Below, piece by piece: positions 1 to 7,491 of a DNA stretch of 22,872 nt. The notes beneath the pieces were generated by a model. The model saw only the letters and a program-made list of their open reading frames with translations. It searched no databases and was not told the origin of the DNA. Origin of the DNA: an uncultured Fibrobacter sp. (GTDB taxonomy: Bacteria > Fibrobacterota > Fibrobacteria > Fibrobacterales > Fibrobacteraceae); the NCBI GenBank assembly GCA_934691725.1, contig CAKUTF010000040.1, positions 1-22,872 of the forward strand, written 5' to 3'. Made by a program: the position numbers and the translations under genes. How positions within the stretch are numbered: position 1 is the stretch's first letter; each line of letters opens with the position of its first letter.

Positions 1-33
1 GTACGGCTTGCGCCTCTGCCTTGCTTCTTTCAT
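1..33 (-). CDS. Transposase N-terminus (partial, runs off left edge)
   Basis: The minus-strand frame from the ATG at 33-31 reads MKEARQRRKPY and continues past the window edge. A basic start ending in RKPY fits the N-termini of IS5-family DDE transposases, which often have KPYP a few residues in, but 11 residues cannot prove it. Support comes from the context: a terminal-repeat-like sequence and a strong promoter directly upstream, and a matching transposase C-terminus at the other window edge. There is no Shine-Dalgarno sequence, and the ATG lies about 7 nt after the -10 box, so the message may be leaderless. Confidence 0.5.
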   Translation of the reverse strand, partial: MKEARQRRKPY

Positions 34-39
34 GACGTT

Positions 40-68
40 ATTATAGCATATTCTCGCTATGAAAACAA
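40..68 (-). promoter_or_regulatory. Transposase promoter inside the IS end
   Basis: On the minus strand TTGTTT (68-63) is followed by exactly 17 nt and TATAAT (45-40), with TGC directly before the -10 box (extended -10). The predicted transcription start falls at or next to the ATG at 33, so the transcript would be leaderless. Confidence 0.65.
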
Positions 69-108
69 GCTCTTAGACGTCTGCGGCCTACTCCCTATTT
101 CTTTTCAA

Positions 109-138
109 GAAAAAAGCCCCGAAACCATCGGAGCTTTT
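109..138 (-). terminator. Rho-independent terminator of glgC
   Basis: On the minus strand AAAAGCTCCGA and TCGGGGCTTTT form an 11-bp stem (one G-U pair) around a 5-nt loop, followed by further T residues. It starts about 20 nt after the glgC stop codon. Confidence 0.8.
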
Positions 139-157
139 GGGCGGAAATGTCAAAAAA

Positions 158-1405
158 TTACGCCTTGATAATCGTATCCTTGGCGAGAACGACGATTCCC
201 GACGGCGTGACATGGAAAATTTTCCGGTCGCGTTCGAGGTTGTAGCCGATTTCGAATCCGGCGGGAATGTGGACGCCTTTCTCGATAATCGCCTTGCGAA
301 CCTTGGCGCCCGGGCCGATGGTTACGTCGGGGAAGAGAATCGATTCTTCGACCAGCGCGTCTTTCTGGATGGACACGGCGGGGGAGAGGACGCTCTTGAT
401 TACGCGCCCGCCGCCGATGACGCAGCCCGCAGAGACGACGGAGTCAATCGCCGCGCCCGGATGCTCGGAATCGCCGGCGCTGAAGAACCTTGCGGGGGGC
501 TGGTTCCAGTTGAACGTGCGAATTGGCCAGTAGTTGTTGTAAAGGTCGAACGGCGGATTTTCCGAACAGATGTCCATGTTCGCTTCGAAGAAGGCGTCGA
601 GGGTTCCCACGTCGCGCCAGTAGCCTTTTGTCTCGGGCCGTTCCCCGCGGACGATGTTCGTGTTGAAATCATAGACATAGACGGGAAAATGCGGATACAG
701 CGCCGGGATGATGTCCTTGCCAAAATCCGTTGCCCCTTCGCTCGAATGTTTCAAAAGTTCGCGGACGAGGAATTTGCTCGTGAAAATGTAGTTTCCCATG
801 CTCGCGAGGCACCAGCCCGGGCGTCCCGGCATCTGCTTCGGATTCTTGGGCTTTTCTTCAAAGCCTATCATGCGGTTGTCGGAATCGACTTCGATGATGC
901 CGAATTCGTGCGCTTCCTCGACGGGAACGGGAATCGCCGCGATGGTGAGGAGCGCGGCCCTCGAAAGATGGAAGTCGATCATCTGGTTCACGTCCATCTT
1001 GTAGATGTGATCCCCGCCGAAAATGGCGACGATGTCCGGGCGTTCGTCCGTGATGAGGTTGATGTTCTGGAAGATTGCGTCCGCGGTTCCCTTGTACCAG
1101 TCTCCGCCTGTGCGCATCTGGGCGGGAACCAGATCGACGTATTGGTCAAGGCTCGCGTTCAAATTCCAGGCTGCGGAGATATGCTTGTTCAGGGAATCCG
1201 ACTTGAACTGCGTCAGAACCTTGATTTTAAAAATTCCGGAGTTGATGAAATTGTTGAGGACGAAATCGATAATACGATATGTTCCGCCGAAGTGGACGGC
1301 GGGCTTTGCGCGGTCGCGGGTGAGAGGCTGCAGGCGGCTTCCCTGTCCGCCGGCCATAATCATGCAGAGAATGTTCTTGTTGTGTTCGCGGTAGGACCAG
1401 TTCAT
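158..1405 (-). CDS. glgC: Glucose-1-phosphate adenylyltransferase (ADP-glucose pyrophosphorylase)
   Basis: Makes ADP-glucose and pyrophosphate from ATP and glucose-1-phosphate, the committed cytosolic step of bacterial glycogen synthesis. The 415-residue length is typical. Visible motifs are the nucleotide-binding loop MAGGQGSRLQPLTRDRAKPAV (split by the sugar-nucleotidyltransferase signature, residues 17-37), GDHIYKMD (131-138), the substrate-binding FEEKP (182-186) and YWRDVGTLDAFFEAN (262-276). A C-terminal left-handed beta-helix with IGPGAKV-type hexapeptide repeats follows from about residue 310. The ATG is preceded by GAAGGA at 7 nt spacing. A terminator follows the gene, so it is probably transcribed alone, divergently from pckG. 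F. succinogenes is known to store much glycogen, which fits. No oddities seen. Confidence 0.96.
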   Translation of the reverse strand: MNWSYREHNKNILCMIMAGGQGSRLQPLTRDRAKPAVHFGGTYRIIDFVLNNFINSGIFKIKVLTQFKSDSLNKHISAAWNLNASLDQYVDLVPAQMRTGGDWYKGTADAIFQNINLITDERPDIVAIFGGDHIYKMDVNQMIDFHLSRAALLTIAAIPVPVEEAHEFGIIEVDSDNRMIGFEEKPKNPKQMPGRPGWCLASMGNYIFTSKFLVRELLKHSSEGATDFGKDIIPALYPHFPVYVYDFNTNIVRGERPETKGYWRDVGTLDAFFEANMDICSENPPFDLYNNYWPIRTFNWNQPPARFFSAGDSEHPGAAIDSVVSAGCVIGGGRVIKSVLSPAVSIQKDALVEESILFPDVTIGPGAKVRKAIIEKGVHIPAGFEIGYNLERDRKIFHVTPSGIVVLAKDTIIKA

Positions 1406-1585
1406 CGGAAATCCTTCGATAGGTTTTAATCGTCTGTAATCTATTTAATTTTTGCTGAAAAAGGCGAAAACTGGCGAATTTCTTTGAAAAATGTCCTCAA
1501 TACTTATTGAAAGGCCTCGCTTTGGAACGGGTGACTTGAAAAATTAGCTGAGACTAAGCGTTCTCGCGCTTTTTTCCAAAAAGGA

Positions 1586-1616
1586 TTGACTTTGCCCGGT
1601 AAATATTTGCTATTTT
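1586..1616 (+). promoter_or_regulatory. Candidate pckG promoter
   Basis: TTGACT (1586-1591) and TATTTT (1611-1616) preceded by TGC, giving an extended -10 with a 19-nt spacer. It lies 54 nt upstream of the pckG ATG. The long spacer makes this uncertain. Confidence 0.4.
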
Positions 1617-1669
1617 CTACCCGTTCGAATTATTCGAAACGCAACGTAAAACAAAATAGGAGTTCCTAT

Positions 1670-3532
1670 ATGAGTCTTACTCTTAACGATATCAAGCACC
1701 CGAAAATCAGTACTTGGGTGAATGAAATGATTGCCATGTGCGAACCGGACAACGTCGTCGTCGTTGACGGTTCCCAGGAAGAATATGACGCCCTCATGCA
1801 GAAGTGCGTCAAGGCCGGCCTCGCAACGAAGCTCGCCAAGAAGGAAAACTGCTACCTGTTCCGTTCTCTTCCGTCTGACGTGGCGCGCGTCGAATCCCGT
1901 ACGTTCATCTCCTCCGTTAAGGAAGAAGACGCTGGTCCGACGAACCATTGGATCGACCCGTCTGAACTCAAGCAGACGATGCGTAAGCTTTACAAGGGTT
2001 GTATGCACGGACGTACCATGTACGTGATTCCTTTCTGCATGGGCCCGCTCGGTTCCCCGATTTCCAAGAACGGTATCGAAGTCACGGACTCCGAATATGT
2101 CGTTCTCAACATGGACATCATGACCCGCGCAGGCAAGAAGGTTCTCGACATTTTCAATGCCGATCCGAACGCTGACTTCGTGCCGTGCCTCCACTCCGTT
2201 GGTAAGCCCCTCCGCGAATGCGAAAGCGACAACGGCATCTGGCCGTGCGCTGATGTGGAATACAAGTATATCACGCAGTTCCCGGAAGAACGCCTCATTT
2301 GGTCCTATGGTTCCGGTTACGGCGGAAACGCCCTCCTCGGCAAGAAGTGCTTTGCGCTTCGCATTGCTACCGTTCTCGCTCGCGACGAAGGCTGGCTTGC
2401 GGAACACATGCTCATCCTCAAGCTCACGAATCCGAAGGGCGAAGTCAAGTATGTGACGGGCGCATTCCCGTCTGCTTGCGGTAAGACGAACCTCGCGATG
2501 CTCATCCCGACTATTCCGGGCTGGAAAGTCGAAACTATCGGTGACGATATCGCATGGATGAAGTTTGGCAAGGATGGCCGTCTCTACGCTATCAACCCGG
2601 AAGCTGGCTTCTTCGGCGTTGCCCCGGGTACTTCTGCAGAATCCAACAAGAACGCTCTCATTTCTGCCGAAAAGAACACGATCTACACGAACTGCGCTCT
2701 CACTGAAGACGGCGACGTGTGGTGGGAAGGCATCGGCTATCCGGCCAAGGGCAAGCTCGTTGACTGGAAGGGCAAGACCCGCGACGCTCTCCCGAAGGAT
2801 AAGGCGCCCAAGGGCGAAGAAATGGCTCACCCGAACGCCCGCTTCACCGCTCCGGCCAAGCAGTGCCCGTGCATTGCGAAGGAATGGGAAGATCCGGCAG
2901 GCGTTCCCATCAGCGCGATTCTCTTTGGCGGTCGCCGTCCCTCGACGATTCCTCTCGTTCACCAGTCCTTGAGCTGGAATCACGGTGTATTCCTCGGCTC
3001 CATCGTCGGTTCCGAAATCACGGCTGCTTCCACGATTGACGCTTCCCAGGTCGGCAAGATCCGTCGCGACCCGTTCGCGATCCTTCCGTTCTGCGGTTAC
3101 AACATGGGTGACTACTTCAAGCACTGGATCGACATCGGCAAGGCTTCGTCCGAAGACAAGCTTCCGAAGATCTTCTACGTGAACTGGTTCCGCAAGGATG
3201 CCGACAACGAAAAGCTTCCGGGTGGGTTCATGTGGCCGGGTTACGGCGACAACAGCCGCGTGCTCGCATGGATCTTCGACCGTTGCAACGGTGTTGACAA
3301 CGCTGTCGAAACTCCGATCGGTTACATGCCGAAGGAAGGCGCCATCAATACCGATGGTCTCGCCGACTACTATAAGGAAACGCTCCCGCAGATCACGAAG
3401 GTTGACGTGGAAGGCTGGAAGAAGGAACTCGCCGACGTGAAGGAAAATCACTATCCGAAGTTCGGCAAGCACCTTCCGAAGGAACTTTCCGAAATCATCG
3501 ATATGATTCAGGATCGTCTGAACAAGGCTTAA
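1670..3532 (+). CDS. pckG: Phosphoenolpyruvate carboxykinase, GTP-dependent
   Basis: Interconverts oxaloacetate plus GTP with PEP, CO2 and GDP. In succinate-producing anaerobes the enzyme usually runs in the carboxylating direction, feeding PEP into the reductive branch to succinate. The 620-residue length is normal for the GTP type. Visible are the kinase-1 loop FPSACGKTN (266-274) with the reactive Cys270, the metal-binding GDDIAWM downstream, NPEAGFFGVAPGTS, IPLVHQSLSWNHGVFLGS and ILPFCGYNMGDYFKHW. The ATG at 1670 is preferred over upstream in-frame starts because AGGAG sits 7 nt before it and the predicted promoter overlaps the upstream positions. Codon choice is strongly biased to C-ending codons, suggesting high expression. 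Two hairpins follow the stop codon. Confidence 0.97.
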   Translation: MSLTLNDIKHPKISTWVNEMIAMCEPDNVVVVDGSQEEYDALMQKCVKAGLATKLAKKENCYLFRSLPSDVARVESRTFISSVKEEDAGPTNHWIDPSELKQTMRKLYKGCMHGRTMYVIPFCMGPLGSPISKNGIEVTDSEYVVLNMDIMTRAGKKVLDIFNADPNADFVPCLHSVGKPLRECESDNGIWPCADVEYKYITQFPEERLIWSYGSGYGGNALLGKKCFALRIATVLARDEGWLAEHMLILKLTNPKGEVKYVTGAFPSACGKTNLAMLIPTIPGWKVETIGDDIAWMKFGKDGRLYAINPEAGFFGVAPGTSAESNKNALISAEKNTIYTNCALTEDGDVWWEGIGYPAKGKLVDWKGKTRDALPKDKAPKGEEMAHPNARFTAPAKQCPCIAKEWEDPAGVPISAILFGGRRPSTIPLVHQSLSWNHGVFLGSIVGSEITAASTIDASQVGKIRRDPFAILPFCGYNMGDYFKHWIDIGKASSEDKLPKIFYVNWFRKDADNEKLPGGFMWPGYGDNSRVLAWIFDRCNGVDNAVETPIGYMPKEGAINTDGLADYYKETLPQITKVDVEGWKKELADVKENHYPKFGKHLPKELSEIIDMIQDRLNKA

Positions 3533-3541
3533 TTCCTTGTA

Positions 3542-3598
3542 AAAACCGAGACCGGTTTTCGGTTGTCAAAATTCCTCGCAGCGATGCGGGGAATTTTT
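3542..3598. terminator. Tandem terminator hairpins between pckG and the trmB-like gene
   Basis: The first hairpin, AAAACCG-AGAC-CGGTTTT (3542-3559), has a 7-bp stem and a tetraloop. The second, AAAATTCCTCGC-AGCGAT-GCGGGGAATTTT (3568-3597), has a 12-bp stem with one G-U pair. The second has A/T runs on both sides, so it can serve both converging genes; it overlaps the stop codon of the minus-strand gene. Confidence 0.8.
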
Positions 3599-4280
3599 AT
3601 TTCGCCCTTACCCGCCAAAGCGTGTGCCCGCTCTCCTTGAATTTCTTTTCAAACGCGGAAATCGGAATGTCGGGGGAAAAACTTTCTTCGTTAATTTGTG
3701 TGTAGCAATGCTGGCGTTTGTTCACGAGTTCTAGGGCGAGTCGAAATTCGTCCGCGTAGATTTTCCAGTTCGTGCGCAGTTCAAGTTCCGGAGAGAGCTT
3801 CACGAGTGTCGGAAAAATCGGACTGGCGTGAAAGCGGTAGCGAAGTTCGGACTGCTTCGGCCACGGGTTCGGATAAAAAAGAGCGTGAAATCGGATGTCC
3901 CAATTTTCAAGAAAGGCTAGCCTCCAAAAATCGAGAAGTTCTGCGCGTACAAAGTAAACGTTTTGCGGAATATCGAGTGTGTGAGCAAAGCGTGCTTCGG
4001 CTTTTCCCAGGCGGATTTCGGACTTGTCGATTCCGATGACCGGATTTTCTGGAAAACGCTTGGCGAGTGCAATCGTGGAAATTCCCGTTCCGCATCCCGA
4101 ATCGAGAACAATCGGTACGTGAAAGCGGGAAACAAAGCGATCCGCTTTTTCAAAGGCAAATTTCGTGTGGTCGGCGACGGGCCTTCTGTATTCCGAATCC
4201 AGATAGCGGAAAACCAACTTTTCTAGATCCTTATGGATTCCATTCTGGTTGCTTTCGACTTCTTTGGAATTTCCGCTCAT
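3597..4280 (-). CDS. TrmB-like SAM-dependent methyltransferase (tRNA guanine-N7 type)
   Basis: A 227-residue Rossmann-fold methyltransferase. SAM motif I is LDSGCGTG (59-66), the acidic ribose-binding strand is VIGIDKSE (81-88), and YPNPWPK (136-142) matches the PDPWPK signature of tRNA (guanine46-N7)-methyltransferases; RTNWKIYADEF (169-179) matches the family's TDxxxYxxxF region. The basic stretch that normally follows PWPK (KKRHxKRR) is absent, so the RNA target may differ. The ATG at 4280 is chosen because AGAAGG lies 5 nt upstream and it overlaps the previous stop codon as ATGA; upstream in-frame TTG/ATG starts lack such a site. It is the last gene of the four-gene run. N7-methylation of G46 is family knowledge; activity on tRNA here is inferred. 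Confidence 0.7.
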   Translation of the reverse strand: MSGNSKEVESNQNGIHKDLEKLVFRYLDSEYRRPVADHTKFAFEKADRFVSRFHVPIVLDSGCGTGISTIALAKRFPENPVIGIDKSEIRLGKAEARFAHTLDIPQNVYFVRAELLDFWRLAFLENWDIRFHALFYPNPWPKQSELRYRFHASPIFPTLVKLSPELELRTNWKIYADEFRLALELVNKRQHCYTQINEESFSPDIPISAFEKKFKESGHTLWRVRAK

Positions 4281-5134
4281 CGGAACCTTCTGGCAAATGA
4301 ACATTTTTGACAAAACGGATGAATTAATTTATGTGAAACGAAGCCGCTGGCAATCTGTGAGGCTTTGTCGCTTTGAAAAATTTTTTCAAAAGAATCCTCG
4401 GGAAATTTTCCTAGCGGGATGTTCCCCTTGTAATCGAGGCAGCAGGGGACAACGGTTCCGTCAAAAAGGATTGCGCATTGGTCGATAATTCCGTGGCAGG
4501 TTCCGCTAGTCCGAATATCTCCGCTACCGTTTGGCCAAGAAAATCGGGAATCCCGGTGCAGGTAGATTCTTTTGTAAACGGGAATGCTCTTGTGGCGGGC
4601 GGAAAATTTTGGCAGGGAAATTTTGGCGTGGAAATTTTCGGATAAAGCCTGGATGACGTGCAGGTTCCAGTTTTCGGAAAGTTCGTCGGCGGAGTCGTTC
4701 CAAAGCCGAAAGTTTACATAGACTTCCGGTCTTGTGACGGTTAATTTGTGTGCGAAGCGAATCGAATCGTCGAGAAATTCCTGTGCGCGTTCTTGGGACA
4801 GGTAGGCGTAAGCGTGGGTCGAAAAATTGATCTGGCGGATGGAATTTGACGAAAGGAGTGACTCGGCATGTCGGCGGATGAGCGTTCCGTTTGTCGTCAA
4901 GTTGATGCGGAAACCGTTTTCTTCGGACAAGGCTAAAACTTCTGGAAACCGGGAGTGCAGGAGCGGTTCGCCTAGGACATGCAGAAAGATTTCCGAGACG
5001 TTTCCCTGCAAGCGATTCAGGATTTTTTCAAAAAGATCGATTGGCATTTCGCTGCGGTGGCCAAGCGACGGGCTTGGGCAAAAGGGACATGCCAGGTTAC
5101 AGTTCTCGGTGATTTCGATGTAGGCGTATTTCAC
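4277..5134 (-). CDS. Radical SAM protein with SPASM-type C-terminus
   Basis: A 285-residue radical SAM enzyme of unknown substrate. The CxxxCxxC cluster site is C12-C16-C19 in ENCNLACPFCP. GEP (55-57) and TTNGT (80-84) match the SAM-binding strands. The C-terminus has further cysteines (C213, C220, C231, C232, C275, C278) in the pattern DGTVVPCC...FCQKC, as in SPASM/twitch domains that hold an auxiliary iron-sulfur cluster. SPASM enzymes commonly modify peptides or proteins, but no precursor peptide is visible beside it. The start is a GTG placed 3 nt after the transporter stop codon, without a good ribosome-binding site, so translation is probably coupled. It overlaps the next gene as ATGA. 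Confidence 0.85.
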   Translation of the reverse strand: MKYAYIEITENCNLACPFCPSPSLGHRSEMPIDLFEKILNRLQGNVSEIFLHVLGEPLLHSRFPEVLALSEENGFRINLTTNGTLIRRHAESLLSSNSIRQINFSTHAYAYLSQERAQEFLDDSIRFAHKLTVTRPEVYVNFRLWNDSADELSENWNLHVIQALSENFHAKISLPKFSARHKSIPVYKRIYLHRDSRFSWPNGSGDIRTSGTCHGIIDQCAILFDGTVVPCCLDYKGNIPLGKFPEDSFEKIFQSDKASQIASGFVSHKLIHPFCQKCSFARRFR

Positions 5135-5137
5135 GGT

Positions 5138-6508
5138 TCAGCGCATTTTCCGCAGTTCTATCCGAAGCAAGATGAAGGAAAGGATGGCGGATATCGTATC
5201 GGAAATGGGACCGGCAAAGAATACGCCGCGGAGGCCTAGGAATCGTGGAAGGACGAGAAGTACCGGGATGAGGACGATGAGCTGACGGCACATGTTGAGA
5301 AACATGGCGCGTCCGGGTTTTCCTGTTCCCTGGAAAAAGTTGCCGCAGACCATTCCGCAGGCGATCATCGGGAGCGCGAGAAGAAACGTTCTGATGGATT
5401 TGGCGGAAAGTTCGGCCAGCTGGGGATTGTCCGCTGCAAAAAATCCCACGAGCCATTCCGCTTTGAGCTGCACCAAAATCCAGGCGCAGAGCATAAAGCC
5501 GACGGCGAAAACCAAAAGGATCTTCAGCGTCGATTTGACTCTTGCGTAAGCTTTCGCCCCGTAGTTGTAACCGATAATCGGTTGGCCGCCTTGGATGAAA
5601 CCCATCACGGGCATCACCATGAGCATCGCGATGCTGTTGATTACCCCGAATGCGGAAACAGCCAGATCCCCGCCATAGGTCGAAGCGTTTCCGTAATGGA
5701 CAAGGCTCCTGTTCAGGATGACGTTCATCAGGCTGTTGCAGATTTGCATGACGCTCGGCGGAAGTCCCATAATATAGATGCGGCGGACATAGGGAAATTT
5801 CAATTTCATCAGGTTCCAGGAAATCTTGATGGGGGTCGATTTCTTGAAGAAAAACTGCATGACAAAAAATGTGGTGATGCACTGGGAAAGAACTGTCGCC
5901 CAGGCTGCGCCTTCGATTCCCCAGTGGAATTTCATGATAAAGAGCCAGTCGAAGAACGTATTGAGACCGGCGCCTATCAGGTTTCGGAACATCGCCGTCT
6001 TGGGATGCCCGAGCGAACGGATAAAATGGTTCATGCCTGGAGTGACGGTCTGGAATACAGCCCCGAACAGGATGATCCGCATGTAGGAAGCGGCATAGGG
6101 AAGCGTTTCGTCGCTTGCTCCGAAAGAACGAAGCAACGGCTCCATAAAAATTTCGCCGAGAACGAGCGAAACGATTGCCATGAGAATCAGGAGCGAAAAG
6201 GAATTGTTTAATATCAGGGCAGCCTGCCCGTACTTTTTTTCGCCAAGACGGATTGCGAAAAGCGTGTTGCCCCCGATGCCCACGATCATCGAAAGAGCCA
6301 TGATGAAAAGGCTGATGGGAAAGCAGAGCGTGATTCCGGCGATTCCTAAGTAGCCGACGCCAGCCGCGACAAAATATCTATCGACGACGTTGTAGAGCGA
6401 TTCGACGACCATGCTCACGATGGCGGGAACGGAAAATGCGAGAAGCAGCCGGGGAATGCTTGCCGTCCCGATGGCATTCAGCTTGGAGGATGAGGCGACC
6501 TGGCTCAC
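5138..6508 (-). CDS. MATE-family efflux transporter
   Basis: A 456-residue inner-membrane protein with about twelve hydrophobic segments in two related halves, as in the MATE (multidrug and toxin extrusion) family. It begins with IPRLLLAFSVPAIVSMVVESLYNVVDRYFV, where the family core is written here as A-P-A-I-x-S-M-V-V-E-S-L-Y-N-x-V-D. GxxxxxxPGMNHFIRSLGHPKTAM and the mirrored FFQGTGKPGRAMFLNMCRQ in the second half are also typical. MATE proteins export cationic compounds by sodium or proton exchange; the substrate cannot be read from sequence. The start is GTG, overlapping the upstream stop codon as GTGA, with GGAGA 13 nt upstream. It belongs to the four-gene coupled run. Confidence 0.92.
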   Translation of the reverse strand: MSQVASSSKLNAIGTASIPRLLLAFSVPAIVSMVVESLYNVVDRYFVAAGVGYLGIAGITLCFPISLFIMALSMIVGIGGNTLFAIRLGEKKYGQAALILNNSFSLLILMAIVSLVLGEIFMEPLLRSFGASDETLPYAASYMRIILFGAVFQTVTPGMNHFIRSLGHPKTAMFRNLIGAGLNTFFDWLFIMKFHWGIEGAAWATVLSQCITTFFVMQFFFKKSTPIKISWNLMKLKFPYVRRIYIMGLPPSVMQICNSLMNVILNRSLVHYGNASTYGGDLAVSAFGVINSIAMLMVMPVMGFIQGGQPIIGYNYGAKAYARVKSTLKILLVFAVGFMLCAWILVQLKAEWLVGFFAADNPQLAELSAKSIRTFLLALPMIACGMVCGNFFQGTGKPGRAMFLNMCRQLIVLIPVLLVLPRFLGLRGVFFAGPISDTISAILSFILLRIELRKMR

Positions 6509-7422
6509 GGTGTTTGCATGTCTCCGACGACCTGGTTTCTGCCATGGTCCTTTGCGTAATACAGATGCTTGTCCGCAGCGGTAATCATCGTGTCGATTGT
6601 CGGGATGTCTTTGCCTTTGAAACTTGCCACTCCGAGGGAAATCGTAACGGGAATCGTCTTGTCTTCAAAGGTGAACCTGTAGCTCTCGACAGCCTTGCGC
6701 AGGCGCTCCGCGCTTTTCAGGGCGTCTGCCTTGGACATTTCCGTAAGCAGAAAGACGAATTCTTCTCCGCCGTAGCGGGCGAAAAGGTCGCTCTCGCGCT
6801 TGTTCCGGGAAAAAATCTGGGCAATCGTCCGCAAAATCATGTCGCCCGTCTGGTGTCCCCACGTATCGTTGACCTTTTTAAAATGATCGACGTCGCACAT
6901 GACCGCGTGGGCGTAGAGGTTCTTGCGCCTTGCACAGGCAAGTTCCCCGAGGGAGCGTTCCACAAAGGAACGACGGTTGGGAATCTTTGTCAGCGGATCG
7001 GTCGTGGCGGCTTCGAAAAGTTCCCGATCGAAAGCCTCTTCGCTCGGATCCTTGAAATCGATTTTCAGGACCATTTTTCCGATTTGCAACCGGTTTTCGG
7101 AATCGATCGCTTTGGGGCGGTTTGAAAGCAATGCCCCGTCGACAAACGTACCGTTGGTTGAATCCAGATCGCGGAGCGTAACCCGTTTTCCGTCCCAGGA
7201 AATTTCGCAATGCCTGCGCGAAATCATTTCGTCTTCTAAGTGAATGTCGGCCTCGTTTCCCCGTCCGATGACGGTTTTTCCCTCTTGAAGCGGAATTTGC
7301 CGAAAATACTGACGCGGATAAAGCACGATCAGATGCGGTCTAGGTTCCGCGGCGGGCATCGGACGCGTGTTGGCATTTGCCGCGATAGTCTTTTCTGGAT
7401 TGAATTCGTCTTTTTGAGGCAT
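6505..7422 (-). CDS. FHA-GGDEF protein, predicted diguanylate cyclase
   Basis: A 305-residue cytosolic signalling protein. The FHA domain (about 30-122) carries VIGRGNEADIHL, SRRHCEI and DSTNGTFVDG, the residues that bind phosphothreonine peptides. A short helical linker leads to a GGDEF domain (about 140-300) with TDPLTKIPNRR, the metal ligand D177 in CDVDHFK, and the active-site loop GGEEF (218-222). The inhibitory I-site RESD (RxxD, 209-212) is five residues upstream, so product feedback by cyclic di-GMP is expected. The protein probably couples Ser/Thr phosphorylation to c-di-GMP synthesis. The ATG has AGGCGG about 8 nt upstream. It is the first gene of the coupled run ending in the TrmB-like gene; no functional link between the four products is obvious. 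Confidence 0.92.
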   Translation of the reverse strand: MPQKDEFNPEKTIAANANTRPMPAAEPRPHLIVLYPRQYFRQIPLQEGKTVIGRGNEADIHLEDEMISRRHCEISWDGKRVTLRDLDSTNGTFVDGALLSNRPKAIDSENRLQIGKMVLKIDFKDPSEEAFDRELFEAATTDPLTKIPNRRSFVERSLGELACARRKNLYAHAVMCDVDHFKKVNDTWGHQTGDMILRTIAQIFSRNKRESDLFARYGGEEFVFLLTEMSKADALKSAERLRKAVESYRFTFEDKTIPVTISLGVASFKGKDIPTIDTMITAADKHLYYAKDHGRNQVVGDMQTP

Positions 7423-7491
7423 TTCCGCCTAAAGATAGCTTTTTGGAAAACTCTTTGAAACCGTCTCCGCGAAATGCACAGGCAATAGCCG

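Larger units (their letters stand above)
1..72 (-). mobile_element. Left-edge fragment: 5' end of an IS5-like insertion sequence
   Basis: Read on the minus strand from position 72 inward, the sequence starts GAGCTTGTTTTCATA, then shows a strong promoter and an ATG that opens an 11-codon reading frame running off the window. The right window edge carries GAGCCTGTTTTCATA in the opposite orientation, followed by a transposase-like C-terminus. The two ends therefore behave as the left and right terminal inverted repeats (15 bp, one mismatch) of one IS family. The flanking TTAG at 73-76 fits the YTAR-type target of IS5 relatives, or a TA target within it. Family assignment is inference from the ends and the two protein fragments. 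Confidence 0.65.

Noticed and set aside
137..1429. 430-codon open frame on the plus strand across glgC
   Set aside because: Antisense shadow of glgC; it resembles no protein family and runs through the glgC terminator and leader.
1556..1576. Hairpin AAGCG-TTCTCG-CGCTT followed by T residues, upstream of pckG
   Set aside because: Only a 5-bp stem, and it lies upstream of the candidate promoter; too weak to call a terminator or attenuator.
1610..3472. 620-codon open frame on the minus strand across pckG
   Set aside because: It lies opposite a clearly identified gene with strongly biased codons, which leaves the antisense frame open. No signal, start site or known domain supports it.
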